DNA of 6,133 nt from Azoarcus sp. (GCA_031258035.1 JAIRNL010000274.1:1-6133); one strand, 5' to 3'; counted from the first letter of the stretch, positions 1 to 5,726 are shown. Translations and numbers: made by a program. Notes: generated by a model from the letters alone, not told the origin.

Positions 1-5
1 CCTCA

Positions 6-74
6 CTGTCATTCCGCGCGTAGTCGCGGAATCCAGACGGCGCGTGGATTCCGCGACTTCGCGCGGAATGACAG
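6..74. repeat. 69-bp REP-pair palindrome, copy 1
   Basis: Arms of 30 bp (6-35 and 45-74) are reverse complements with one mismatch, around the 9-nt loop GACGGCGCG (36-44). Each arm is itself a small hairpin, ATTCCGCG-CGTAGT-CGCGGAAT on the left, so the unit reads as two inverted REP-like hairpins (a BIME). The left arm carries TAG at the mismatch position (21-23) where the right arm implies AAG. Confidence 0.9.
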
Positions 75-104
75 GGGTGTGCATAGACTGCGTCATGGGG
101 TGTG

Positions 105-140
105 TTTGCATGCAAAGGACACGAAGCGTCCCTGACTGTC
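105..140 (+). repeat. 36-bp flank module, copy 1
   Basis: It opens with the perfect 12-bp palindrome TTTGCATGCAAA (105-116), followed by a CGAAGCG hairpin-like segment and CTGACTGTC. The same module recurs at 271-306 and, inverted, at 515-550. Confidence 0.8.
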
Positions 141-171
141 CTTGCGTGCAAAGGGCGCGAAGCGCCCCTCA

Positions 172-240
172 CTGTCATTCCGCGCGTAGTCGCGGAATCC
201 AGACGGCGCGTGGATTCCGCGACTTCGCGCGGAATGACAG
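172..240. repeat. 69-bp REP-pair palindrome, copy 2
   Basis: Same sequence and orientation as the copy at 6-74, 166 bp further on: 30-bp arms 172-201 and 211-240, loop 202-210. Confidence 0.9.
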
Positions 241-270
241 GGGTGTGCATAGACTGCGTCATGGGGTGTG

Positions 271-306
271 TTTGCATGCAAAGGGCGCGGAGCGTCCCTG
301 ACTGTC
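271..306 (+). repeat. 36-bp flank module, copy 2
   Basis: Same orientation as 105-140, with the palindrome TTTGCATGCAAA intact at 271-282 and a few substitutions in the GGGCGCGGAGCGTCCC portion that follows. Confidence 0.8.
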
Positions 307-336
307 TTTGCGTGCAAAGGGCGCGAAGCGTCCCTC

Positions 337-446
337 AGAGGGTGTTTTCAACATACCAAAATTGGCGATCAGGCATTCCCAGGCAGGGCAGGCACAGGGG
401 CCTGCCCTGCGCATTTCGCCAATTATGGGTGTTTTGAAAACACCCT
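337..446. mobile_element. MITE-like palindromic insertion in the repeat array
   Basis: A ~110-bp non-coding element is bounded by a perfect 15-bp inverted repeat, AGAGGGTGTTTTCAA (337-351) against its complement at 434-448. Inner arms continue the palindrome: ATTGGCGA (361-368) pairs with TCGCCAAT (416-423), and GCAGGGCAGGC (383-393) pairs with GCCTGCCCTGC (400-410) around a 6-nt loop. GGGTGTTTT is also repeated directly at 340-348 and 427-435. The element interrupts the CCCTC-ACTGTC junction that is intact at 166-176. The trinucleotide CTC stands on both sides (334-336 and 447-449), compatible with a 3-bp target duplication. No transposase is encoded, so mobility would need enzymes supplied in trans. 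I do not recognise it as a named family. Confidence 0.7.
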
Positions 447-450
447 CTCA

Positions 451-519
451 CTGTCATTCCGCGCGAAGTCGCGGAATCCAGACGGCGCGTGGATTCCGCG
501 ACTACGCGCGGAATGACAG
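451..519. repeat. 69-bp REP-pair palindrome, copy 3 (arm bases swapped)
   Basis: Same 30-bp arms and the same loop in the same orientation as copies 1 and 2. However, the left arm now has AAG and the right arm carries the TAG-type base, so the single arm asymmetry is reversed relative to the loop. Its right flank (515-550) is the inverted form of the module found at 105-140. This copy is therefore rearranged rather than a simple third tandem unit. Confidence 0.88.
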
Positions 520-550
520 TCAGGGGCGCTTCGCGCCCTTTGTATGCAAT
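515..550 (-). repeat. 36-bp flank module, inverted copy
   Basis: Read on the minus strand, this stretch matches the module at 105-140, ending CTGACTGTC. It has a perfect GGGCGC-GAA-GCGCCC hairpin and a degenerate start (ATTGCATACAAA in place of TTTGCATGCAAA). Its first bases overlap the end of palindrome copy 3. It marks the right edge of the recognisable repeat array. Confidence 0.75.
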
Positions 551-697
551 GGCACTTCATGGAGTAGGTTATGGCTGCAATAAATCAGGGTTTCCCTAAA
601 GGCATGCATAAATGGCATATCCGGGGGATAGCGGGCGAACGGTGTTCCCCCGCTAGTTTCAAAAGCGGGAGACATTCGCGCCAGAAGCAAACACGCT
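551..697. other. Intergenic region downstream of the operon
   Basis: Between the repeat array and the stop codon of the di-haem protein gene I see no gene. The stretch contains mutually exclusive hairpins described separately (629-669). The frames that cross it lack a convincing ribosome-binding site and run antisense into the cytochrome gene. Confidence 0.6.
629..669 (-). terminator. Possible operon-end hairpins, no U-tract
   Basis: Three related segments can pair in two exclusive ways: TAGCGGG (629-635) with CCCGCTA (649-655), or CCCGCT (649-654) with AGCGGG (664-669). They lie 29-69 bp beyond the stop codon of the last operon gene, where a terminator is expected. Neither hairpin is followed by a T-run on the minus strand, so a classical Rho-independent terminator is not supported. 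They could instead protect the mRNA 3' end or be coincidental in GC-rich DNA. Confidence 0.25.
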
Positions 698-2077
698 CTA
701 TATGGCCTTCAGGAAAGCCAGCAAGGCTTCGCGTTCCCTGGCGCTCATGCGCCGCACGGCTTCTTTCGCTTTTTCGCCTTCGCCGCCGTGCCAGAGGATC
801 GCTTCCAGCAGGTTGCGGGCGCGGCCATCGTGCAGCAGGCCGGTGTGGGCATTGACGGCATCGGCGAGGCCGATGCCCCAGAGTGGCGGGGTACGCCATT
901 GGCGGCCGTCGGCGCGGTAGTCGGGGCGGCCATCAGCCAGGCCCGGCCCCATGTCGTGCAGAAGCAGATCGGTATAGGGGTGGATGCGCTGGCCGGCAAG
1001 CGCGGGCAAGGCCGGGAAGGGGCCGGTCTTCAGGCTCGGCTGGTGGCAGGCGGCGCAGCCGGCGGCATGGAAGAGCGCCTTGCCAGCCAGCACTTTCGGG
1101 TCGTTCTGGTTGCGGGTGTCAGGGACGGCAAGCACGAAGTGATAAAGCGTCATGTCGTCCAGGTCGGCCTTGGAAATCTCCGGGTGCTTTTCGCCCACCC
1201 GCGCCCTGACGGCGGCACAGGCGGTTTGCGCGGGGGGGCAGTTCGGCTCGGGCAGGACGTCGCTGGTGATGCCCATGTCGCCAGCCAGCGCCCCGGCGAT
1301 TTGCTGCCGTGTCGTGGGCTGGTTGGCTTTCCAGCCGAAGCGCCCGAGCGCGTGGCGCCGGCGCAGGGCGTCCCACACCCGGTTGGGTTGGCCGGCGATG
1401 CCTTCGCCGGCGGCTTTCTGCGCTTTGGCGATAGCCAGGATGTCGGCCTCGGGGACGGCTTCCAGCAGCCCCAGGCCGTAAATCGGCGGCGCGATGCGCG
1501 CGGAGGTCATGAGTTCGGGGTGAAGCGGCCCGTGAGCCAGACGGCGAAAGCCGATTTTCGGCTGGCGCAGCGTCACTTCCTGTCCGTCCGCGAGGCGTTC
1601 GGTGTGGGTCGTCCATGTCAGGAAGGCTTCGCCTTCGCCAGGGACGCCGGGGATGCCGAATTCGTTCAGCTGGTCGCCGTAGCGGGGTTCCGGTTTCGGG
1701 CCGCCGTGCCCATCCTGACTTGGGATGGAGAGCCTGACCAGCATGCCGCGCATGGGGTCGCCGGGCGCGGCGGGTGCTTCGCCCCGGCCATTGCCGGGGT
1801 GACAGGAAAGACAGGATGGTCGGTTGTAGGTGGGACCGAGGCCGGCGATGCGCGGCTCCAGCGAGGGCGAGATGACCCAGGTCTGGCGCGTGAGGGAACG
1901 GCCCGAGCGGACTCTGTCCCAGTGCTTGCGGGGGATTTTTCCCCAGGGGATTTTCTGGAAGGCTTCGCGTTCCGCGCCCGGCAGGACGGCGGCGGAAAAG
2001 TCGCCCCCCGCCCGGTCTTGCGCCAGGGTGGGGAAGGAGGCAAGCGCGAGGGGAAGCATGAGGATGAGCGCGCGCAT
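698..2077 (-). CDS. Di-haem oxidoreductase family protein (DHOR/DUF1111, 'thiol oxidoreductase')
   Basis: A complete 459-residue secreted c-type cytochrome. Residues 1-20 form a Sec signal peptide ending in TLAQ. Two haem c attachment sites are visible: CLSCH (C89, C92, H93) and CAACH (C341, C344, H345). The second sits in a cytochrome c-like domain that continues with HDMGPGLADGR (374-384; M376 is a candidate axial ligand), RTPPLWGIGL (395-404) and HTGLLHDGRA (411-420). All are hallmarks of the di-haem oxidoreductase family (PF06537), distantly related to MauG/CcpA-type peroxidases. Cysteines 280 and 287 could form a disulfide. Family members are annotated as putative thiol oxidoreductases or peroxidases and often occur beside iron-uptake genes; the true reaction is not established. 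The start is well supported: AAGGAA lies 5 nt upstream and directly follows the stop of the binding-protein gene, 11 bp away, so this is the last gene of the operon. Haem insertion would require a Ccm or equivalent system encoded elsewhere. Confidence 0.92.
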   Translation of the reverse strand: MRALILMLPLALASFPTLAQDRAGGDFSAAVLPGAEREAFQKIPWGKIPRKHWDRVRSGRSLTRQTWVISPSLEPRIAGLGPTYNRPSCLSCHPGNGRGEAPAAPGDPMRGMLVRLSIPSQDGHGGPKPEPRYGDQLNEFGIPGVPGEGEAFLTWTTHTERLADGQEVTLRQPKIGFRRLAHGPLHPELMTSARIAPPIYGLGLLEAVPEADILAIAKAQKAAGEGIAGQPNRVWDALRRRHALGRFGWKANQPTTRQQIAGALAGDMGITSDVLPEPNCPPAQTACAAVRARVGEKHPEISKADLDDMTLYHFVLAVPDTRNQNDPKVLAGKALFHAAGCAACHQPSLKTGPFPALPALAGQRIHPYTDLLLHDMGPGLADGRPDYRADGRQWRTPPLWGIGLADAVNAHTGLLHDGRARNLLEAILWHGGEGEKAKEAVRRMSAREREALLAFLKAI

Positions 2078-2082
2078 CTCGT

Positions 2083-2088
2083 TTCCTT
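2083..2088 (-). promoter_or_regulatory. RBS of the di-haem protein gene
   Basis: AAGGAA (minus strand) lies 5 nt before the ATG at 2077 and immediately follows the TAG stop of the binding-protein gene (2089-2091). The tight arrangement supports co-transcription and confirms the start. Confidence 0.7.
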
Positions 2089-3459
2089 CTACGCGGTTTG
2101 CAACAGGCGGCGGGCTGTTTCGAGCCGCGCCCGGATTTCGGTTTTCCAGCGCGCTTCGACGGCGAGGCGTTCGGCGGAAGGCGGTGGTTCCGGTTGGCCG
2201 GGGACGAGGTCGGGAAAGGCGAACAGGCGGCGCAGCGGGGCGTCGCGCTGGGCGTTGTCGTCGACCGGCACGGCGGTGAGTTGGGCGAGGATTTCCGCGC
2301 CGCGCGCTTCGCCGATGCGTTTTTCCCGCCGGGCGCGGTCAAGGGCGTTCCATAGCGCGACGGCCCGCGCGTGCGGCTGGACAAGCGCGATCTCGAAGAG
2401 CGCCGCCACGAGTCCCTGCCGGTCGCGGCGCAATTTATCGTCATAGGCGAGGTTGCCGGCGGCAAACGGCCGCGCCGACAGCTCCGGATGGGCAGCGTAT
2501 ACCTCCCTGCGCACCGGGAGCCGCCGCACGTCGGGTTCCAGCAGCATTTCCTGGGCGGGCGCGGAGAGGAGGAAATCAACGAAGATCCTGGCTGTTTCCG
2601 GATGCGGCGCTTGCGCCGAAATGGCCACGTGCGCGGGATTGAAGGCGGTTTTCGGCGGATAGACGAAGGCGAGTTCCCCCGCCGCCGGGTTGGCGTTGCG
2701 GCGCGATGGGGAGATGAAAAAGTCGATGCTCAACCGTGCCGCCTTGCGCCCGACGGCGACGTCGTCGATGTCCGGCGAACGGTCACCGCCGCCGAAATCC
2801 GTGTTGGCCGCGATGGCGGCGAATGTGGCCCAGCCGTTGTTCCAGCCTTCGCTTTGCAGCACGGCTTCGGCCATCACCGGGGCGAAGCCGACCCGGCCGG
2901 GAATCGGCACTTGCACTTTGCCCCGGTAGGCGGGGTGGGCGAGGTCGAGCCAGTCTTTCGGCGGCGGCAGGCCGAGCTTTTTCACCGCCTCCGGGTTGTA
3001 GGCGATGCCATAGCCAGCCAGCTCGAAGGCGGCGTAGTAAGCGTCGGGGTCGGAGATCGGGTAATCGGCGATCGTCGGCGGCAATGCCTGGGCGTCGAGC
3101 GCGAGCCGGGCGAGTTTGCCTTCCGTCTTGAGGATCTCGAAGTTGCGCGGCGCGGGCGTCCAGTAAACGTCGATTTCCGCCATGCCGCCGCGGCGCAGAT
3201 AAGCCAGCGCGTCGGCGGAATGACGCCAGAGGATTTCCACCCGCGTTCCCGGATGCGTCTGCTCGAACGCTTTTTGAAAGCGTGCGACGAGTTCTTCTGG
3301 ATAGCTCGTGAGTACCACGACCCGTTTGTCATCCGCGCCGGCTGTGGCCCCGGCGGCGAGCGCGCCGCGCGCCGTGCAAAGCCCGCCCGCCGCGCCAGCC
3401 AGCAGCCAGCCAGCCAGGCGGCGGCGCTTGCGGTCGATGTGTTCCGTTCCGTTCGACAT
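2089..3459 (-). CDS. Periplasmic ABC-type solute-binding protein, iron/PgtC-like, with C-terminal extension
   Basis: The protein has 456 residues from the preferred ATG. An in-frame start 12 codons upstream (at 3495) lies inside the receptor gene and is less likely, because GAGGTG sits 6 nt before the chosen ATG. The N terminus has KRRRLAG (11-17) before a hydrophobic stretch and an ALA-type cleavage site near residue 35: a secretion signal, possibly Tat-type. From about residue 46 it follows the periplasmic-binding fold seen in Fe(III) and phosphoglycerate-type binding proteins: VVVLTSYPEELVARFQKAFE, then GGMAEIDVYWTPAP (91-104), GYGIAYNPEAVKKLGLPPPKDW (149-170), the hinge region near AHPAYRGKVQVPIPG, and ETARIFVDFLLSAPAQEML (288-306). 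Residues ~338-456 are a helix-rich extension beyond the usual ~320-350 residues. I recall similar extensions in PgtC-like proteins, but the ligand is unknown. Y141-Y142 are notable tyrosines; I cannot claim they bind metal. It is second in the operon, and no cognate permease or ATPase is visible. Confidence 0.85.
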   Translation of the reverse strand: MSNGTEHIDRKRRRLAGWLLAGAAGGLCTARGALAAGATAGADDKRVVVLTSYPEELVARFQKAFEQTHPGTRVEILWRHSADALAYLRRGGMAEIDVYWTPAPRNFEILKTEGKLARLALDAQALPPTIADYPISDPDAYYAAFELAGYGIAYNPEAVKKLGLPPPKDWLDLAHPAYRGKVQVPIPGRVGFAPVMAEAVLQSEGWNNGWATFAAIAANTDFGGGDRSPDIDDVAVGRKAARLSIDFFISPSRRNANPAAGELAFVYPPKTAFNPAHVAISAQAPHPETARIFVDFLLSAPAQEMLLEPDVRRLPVRREVYAAHPELSARPFAAGNLAYDDKLRRDRQGLVAALFEIALVQPHARAVALWNALDRARREKRIGEARGAEILAQLTAVPVDDNAQRDAPLRRLFAFPDLVPGQPEPPPSAERLAVEARWKTEIRARLETARRLLQTA

Positions 3460-3465
3460 GGCCGT

Positions 3466-3471
3466 CACCTC
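3466..3471 (-). promoter_or_regulatory. RBS overlapping receptor stop codon
   Basis: GAGGTG (minus strand) lies 6 nt before the binding-protein ATG and shares two bases with the TGA stop of the receptor gene (3470-3472). This decides the start at 3459 over the in-frame start at 3495, and suggests translational coupling between receptor and binding protein. Confidence 0.75.
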
Positions 3472-5554
3472 AGAATTGATAGCGCGTGGAAACAAGAAAG
3501 TTGCGGCCTTCCTGCGGATAGCCGACGCTGGGGGCGTAGTTTTTGTCGAGCAGGTTGCGCGCGGCGAAGGCGATCTGCCATTGCGAGGTGAGCTTGTAGT
3601 CGAGCTTGAGGCTCAATAGCTCGTAAGCGCCTGTCTTGACGTAGCCGGAAGAATCGCTCGACCAGCGGTTGTCGGAGAGTTCGAGCGCGGGGATCACCGT
3701 GAGCCGGGGCAGCGCCTGCCATTTGGCGTAGATGAAGCCTTTGTGGCGCGGCGTGGTCTCAAGGCGGGCTTCGGAGTCTTCGGGGTTGTTGACTTTGGTA
3801 TCGACGTAGCTGTAGTTCGCGCCGATTTCCAGATTGTCGGCAGGCGTGACGGTGATGCCGAATTCCACGCCACTGTAATAGGCGCGCCCTATGTTGCGGC
3901 TCTGGTTTTGTCCGGCACCGGGATGCGGGGCCACGAGACGCACCGAGTGAATGGCGTCGTCGATCTCGTTGTAGAAGATTGCGGCACTGCCGGTGACACC
4001 GGGGCCGATTTTGTCCTCGATGCCCAGCTCGATGTTGCGGGCGCGTTCCGGTTTCAGCCACGGATTCGAGACCGCGCTGCCGAAGCGCGAAGAAAAACGC
4101 TCGAATATGGTCGGAAAGCGGGTGCGATCCGATATGGCGAAATGCACGCTGCCGGTGTCGCGGTAGAACCAGATTGCGGCGGCCTGATAGTTCGTGGCCC
4201 ATTTGTCGGCGGTGGACTGATCGAAAAATACGGGAGGCGTGGACTTGCTATCGTATTCCTCGGATTTTCGCGTGAAACGCGCATCGCGGCTCAGGCCGAA
4301 GACGAGATCGAATTTCGGCGTGACGTGCCAGGTTTCTTCCACGGCGAGCGATACGATGTCCTCGCTGGTGTGTTGTTTGGGTTCGTCGGCGCCGGTCGGG
4401 GTGGTGTGATTCCATTCGGCATGTTCGTCGCGCCGCCAGTGCAGCGCGCCTTTGATCGTGTGACCGGGGAGCAGGTCGGTGCCAAGCTCGACATTCGCGC
4501 CGTAGGCGAGGTCATCGTAATGGCTCGTCCAGTTCTGTCCGGGATTCGCGGGATTCGTGGCGTTGCTGGAAACGAGGACGTTGTCGAACTTGTTGTAATA
4601 GGCGCGCGTCTTGATGTAGCTCTTCTTTCCCAACTTCGTGTGGGACAGGAAATACAGGTTCCACACATTCCATTCCGGCCAGTCCCAGACCGCGGCGGGG
4701 TCTGCTTCGTCGACCGAATAGGCGGCATGTTTCTTACCTTCCTGCTTGATGAAATTGAGCGAATATTCGTCGGTGGCATTGGGCGTGAAACCGGCTTTCA
4801 GGTTCAGGCGCCAGTCTTTTTTGCCGGCATTGTCGCGCTTGCCGCCGTTTTCGTGCGCCGTGGGCTTGAAATCGTCGGACAAATACCAGCCGCGCACGTC
4901 GCGTTGTTCGATCCCGGCCTGGAGATAAAACGTTTCCCGCCGCGCGCCGAGATTGGCGTAGAGGGTGTTGCCGTTGTAATGGCCGTCGTTGGAAAAGGCG
5001 GCGCTGCCGCGCAGTTCCGCCTCGAAGGGCCTGGCCGGCTTGCGGGTGACGAGATTGATGGCCCCGCCCATGCCATCGGGGCCGTTGAGCACCGACACGT
5101 AGCCCTTGGAGACCTGTATTTCAGCCAGATCCGGGGTCAGGAAGCGGTCGAAGTCGATGCGGTTGTCCGCCGGCAGGTAAACGCGGATGCCATCGAGCAG
5201 CAAAGGCACCTGCCAGCGACCGAAGCCGCGCACGCTGATGAGCGCCTCGTTGCGGCTGCCCGCGCCGGGCGAGGTGGTGACGCCGGGGATGAGGTTGAGC
5301 GATTCGGCGAGTCCGTCGCGGCTGAAATCCTGCAATCGTTCGCTGTCGAGCGTATCGGGCGCGAGCGGCGAGGTTTCGTTTTCCGCCGTGGCGGTCACGG
5401 TGATTTCGCCGAGGGTGAAGACGTTTTCCTCGGAAACCGGCCCGGCGGCGGCAACGGAGACATGGCAAATGGCCGCCGCGACCATGGCGACGGCCATCGT
5501 CCTGAAAACTGCCGGGCCGATCCGGCTGGGACGGAAAGAAGGCGCTGTGTTCAT
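3470..5554 (-). CDS. TonB-dependent outer-membrane receptor
   Basis: A complete 694-residue receptor when started at MNTAPS. Frame extensions to 5569 or 5647 exist, but only this ATG has a nearby purine-rich site (AAAGAG, 5 nt upstream), and it places the signal peptide properly. Residues 1-~37 are a signal peptide (TMAVAMVAAAICHVSVAAA). A TonB-box-like segment GEITVTAT (49-56) precedes the plug (~57-175), which contains LNLIPGV (86-92), ISVRGFG (106-112), LLLDGIRVYLP (118-128) and NGPDGMGGAINLVTRKP (157-173). The remainder is a ~22-strand barrel with the typical late motifs RFPTIFERFSSRFG and NPWLKPERARNIELG, and NLLDKNY close to the C terminus. It ends in RYQF; the final phenylalanine is the usual outer-membrane targeting signal. 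Energised by TonB-ExbB-ExbD, it should import a chelate or another large solute. The substrate cannot be read from sequence; the neighbouring iron-type binding protein makes a metal chelate plausible. First gene of the operon. Confidence 0.95.
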   Translation of the reverse strand: MNTAPSFRPSRIGPAVFRTMAVAMVAAAICHVSVAAAGPVSEENVFTLGEITVTATAENETSPLAPDTLDSERLQDFSRDGLAESLNLIPGVTTSPGAGSRNEALISVRGFGRWQVPLLLDGIRVYLPADNRIDFDRFLTPDLAEIQVSKGYVSVLNGPDGMGGAINLVTRKPARPFEAELRGSAAFSNDGHYNGNTLYANLGARRETFYLQAGIEQRDVRGWYLSDDFKPTAHENGGKRDNAGKKDWRLNLKAGFTPNATDEYSLNFIKQEGKKHAAYSVDEADPAAVWDWPEWNVWNLYFLSHTKLGKKSYIKTRAYYNKFDNVLVSSNATNPANPGQNWTSHYDDLAYGANVELGTDLLPGHTIKGALHWRRDEHAEWNHTTPTGADEPKQHTSEDIVSLAVEETWHVTPKFDLVFGLSRDARFTRKSEEYDSKSTPPVFFDQSTADKWATNYQAAAIWFYRDTGSVHFAISDRTRFPTIFERFSSRFGSAVSNPWLKPERARNIELGIEDKIGPGVTGSAAIFYNEIDDAIHSVRLVAPHPGAGQNQSRNIGRAYYSGVEFGITVTPADNLEIGANYSYVDTKVNNPEDSEARLETTPRHKGFIYAKWQALPRLTVIPALELSDNRWSSDSSGYVKTGAYELLSLKLDYKLTSQWQIAFAARNLLDKNYAPSVGYPQEGRNFLVSTRYQF

Positions 5555-5559
5555 GTCGA

Positions 5560-5565
5560 CTCTTT
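5560..5565 (-). promoter_or_regulatory. Weak RBS of the receptor gene
   Basis: AAAGAG on the minus strand lies 5 nt before the ATG at 5554. It is only a partial Shine-Dalgarno match, but the alternative in-frame ATG at 5569 is preceded by the pyrimidine-rich TTACCTTTCC and has none. Confidence 0.5.
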
Positions 5566-5645
5566 GCATGGAAAGGTAACAAGAGCGGTATCCGCAATAT
5601 ACGTGCCAATATATATCGTCGGGGATGGTCGCACACGGATGAAAC

Positions 5646-5674
5646 AATATACTGATATTTATCGTGAAAATAAA
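5646..5674 (-). promoter_or_regulatory. Candidate sigma70 promoter of the receptor operon
   Basis: On the minus strand TTTATT (5669-5674) and TATATT (5646-5651) are separated by 17 bp. The -10 matches five of six consensus bases; the -35 is weak (three of six), as often found for regulated promoters. Transcription would begin near 5639, giving an 85-nt leader. It lies in the only strongly AT-rich patch of a GC-rich window. Prediction by eye only. Confidence 0.4.
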
Positions 5675-5677
5675 TAT
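5655..5677. promoter_or_regulatory. Candidate operator: 8-bp inverted repeat over the promoter
   Basis: ATATTTAT (5655-5662) and ATAAATAT (5670-5677) are perfect reverse complements around CGTGAAA. The repeat covers the predicted -35 and spacer, the usual place for a repressor site. A window at 5653-5667 matches the Fur 7-1-7 consensus at 10 of 14 positions by my count, which is suggestive but not decisive in AT-rich DNA. An iron-responsive regulator would fit the downstream genes. Confidence 0.35.
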
Positions 5678-5706
5678 GTTCCATGAGCGTGAACAGACTG
5701 CGTTGT

Positions 5707-5726
5707 GGCATTTACTACATAATGCC
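5707..5726 (-). other. Inverted repeat between the peptidase gene and the operon
   Basis: GGCATT (5707-5712) and AATGCC (5721-5726) pair around an 8-nt loop. A further GGCAT at 5738-5742 could pair with ATGCC (5722-5726) instead. It lies about 60 bp beyond the stop codon of the PDZ protein gene, so it could end or stabilise that transcript, but there is no T-run and a terminator is not demonstrated. Confidence 0.25.

Larger units (their letters stand above)
1..166. repeat. Tandem repeat unit, copy 1 (166 bp)
   Basis: The unit contains the 69-bp palindrome (6-74), a unique-looking linker (75-104), the perfect 12-bp palindrome TTTGCATGCAAA (105-116), and two CAAAGG...CGAAGCG modules (114-140 and about 148-166). 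Base 1 corresponds to base 167 of copy 2. The two copies agree almost everywhere; the few differences cluster around 119-128 against 285-294 and near 141. The true left edge may lie outside the window. Confidence 0.9.
167..332. repeat. Tandem repeat unit, copy 2 (166 bp)
   Basis: This is a direct copy of 1-166 at a 166-bp offset, with identical palindrome (172-240), linker and TTTGCATGCAAA palindrome (271-282). The third CCCTC-ACTGTC junction that would open another copy (as at 167-176) begins at 332 but is interrupted after CCCTC at 336 by the inserted element at 337-446. Confidence 0.9.
1..550. repeat. REP/BIME-like intergenic repeat array (gene-free)
   Basis: This stretch carries no credible gene. 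It is built from a few modules used repeatedly. One is a 69-bp near-perfect palindrome seen three times (6-74, 172-240, 451-519). Another is a 36-bp module starting TTTGCATGCAAA, seen directly at 105-140 and 271-306 and inverted in degenerate form at 515-550. Short GGGCGCGAAGCGCCC-type hairpins are also reused. Copies one and two form a tandem repeat with a 166-bp period; copy three is separated from them by an inserted palindromic element (337-446). The organisation resembles REP/BIME clusters of proteobacteria, which are typically intergenic and often sit 3' of operons, as here. Open frames across it simply translate the repeats. Confidence 0.9.

Noticed and set aside
525..545. Plus-strand terminator from the GGGCGCTTCGCGCCC hairpin followed by TTTGT
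   Set aside because: The hairpin is part of a reused repeat module, no gene on the plus strand leads into it, and the T-tract is too short.
1..550. CRISPR array
   Set aside because: The repeats are 69-bp palindromes in 166-bp units with near-identical intervening sequence; there are no short uniform repeats with unique spacers and no cas genes.
44..583. Small open frames with HSARSRGI- and ACKGREA-like peptides
   Set aside because: They are translations of the palindromic repeats in several frames and both strands; the same peptide recurs wherever the repeat does.
571..855. Small plus-strand gene starting ATGGCTGCAATAAATCAG
   Set aside because: There is no good ribosome-binding site, the 3' half is antisense to the di-haem gene, and the composition is arginine-rich with no recognisable motif.
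3355..3390. Lipobox at the cysteine of GGLCTARG in the binding protein
   Set aside because: The residue before Cys28 is Leu instead of Gly/Ala/Ser, and an ordinary ALA-type cleavage site follows, so a lipoprotein is not supported.
788..3591. Long plus-strand frames (788-2446 and 2371-3591) opposite the cytochrome and binding-protein genes
   Set aside because: They are glycine/arginine/valine-rich antisense translations without domain motifs or a convincing ribosome-binding site; the minus-strand genes explain the DNA.
3743..5686. 647-codon open frame on the plus strand opposite the receptor gene
   Set aside because: It is antisense to a clear TonB receptor with full family motifs. Long mirror frames are expected in GC-rich DNA, and the translation has no recognisable domain.
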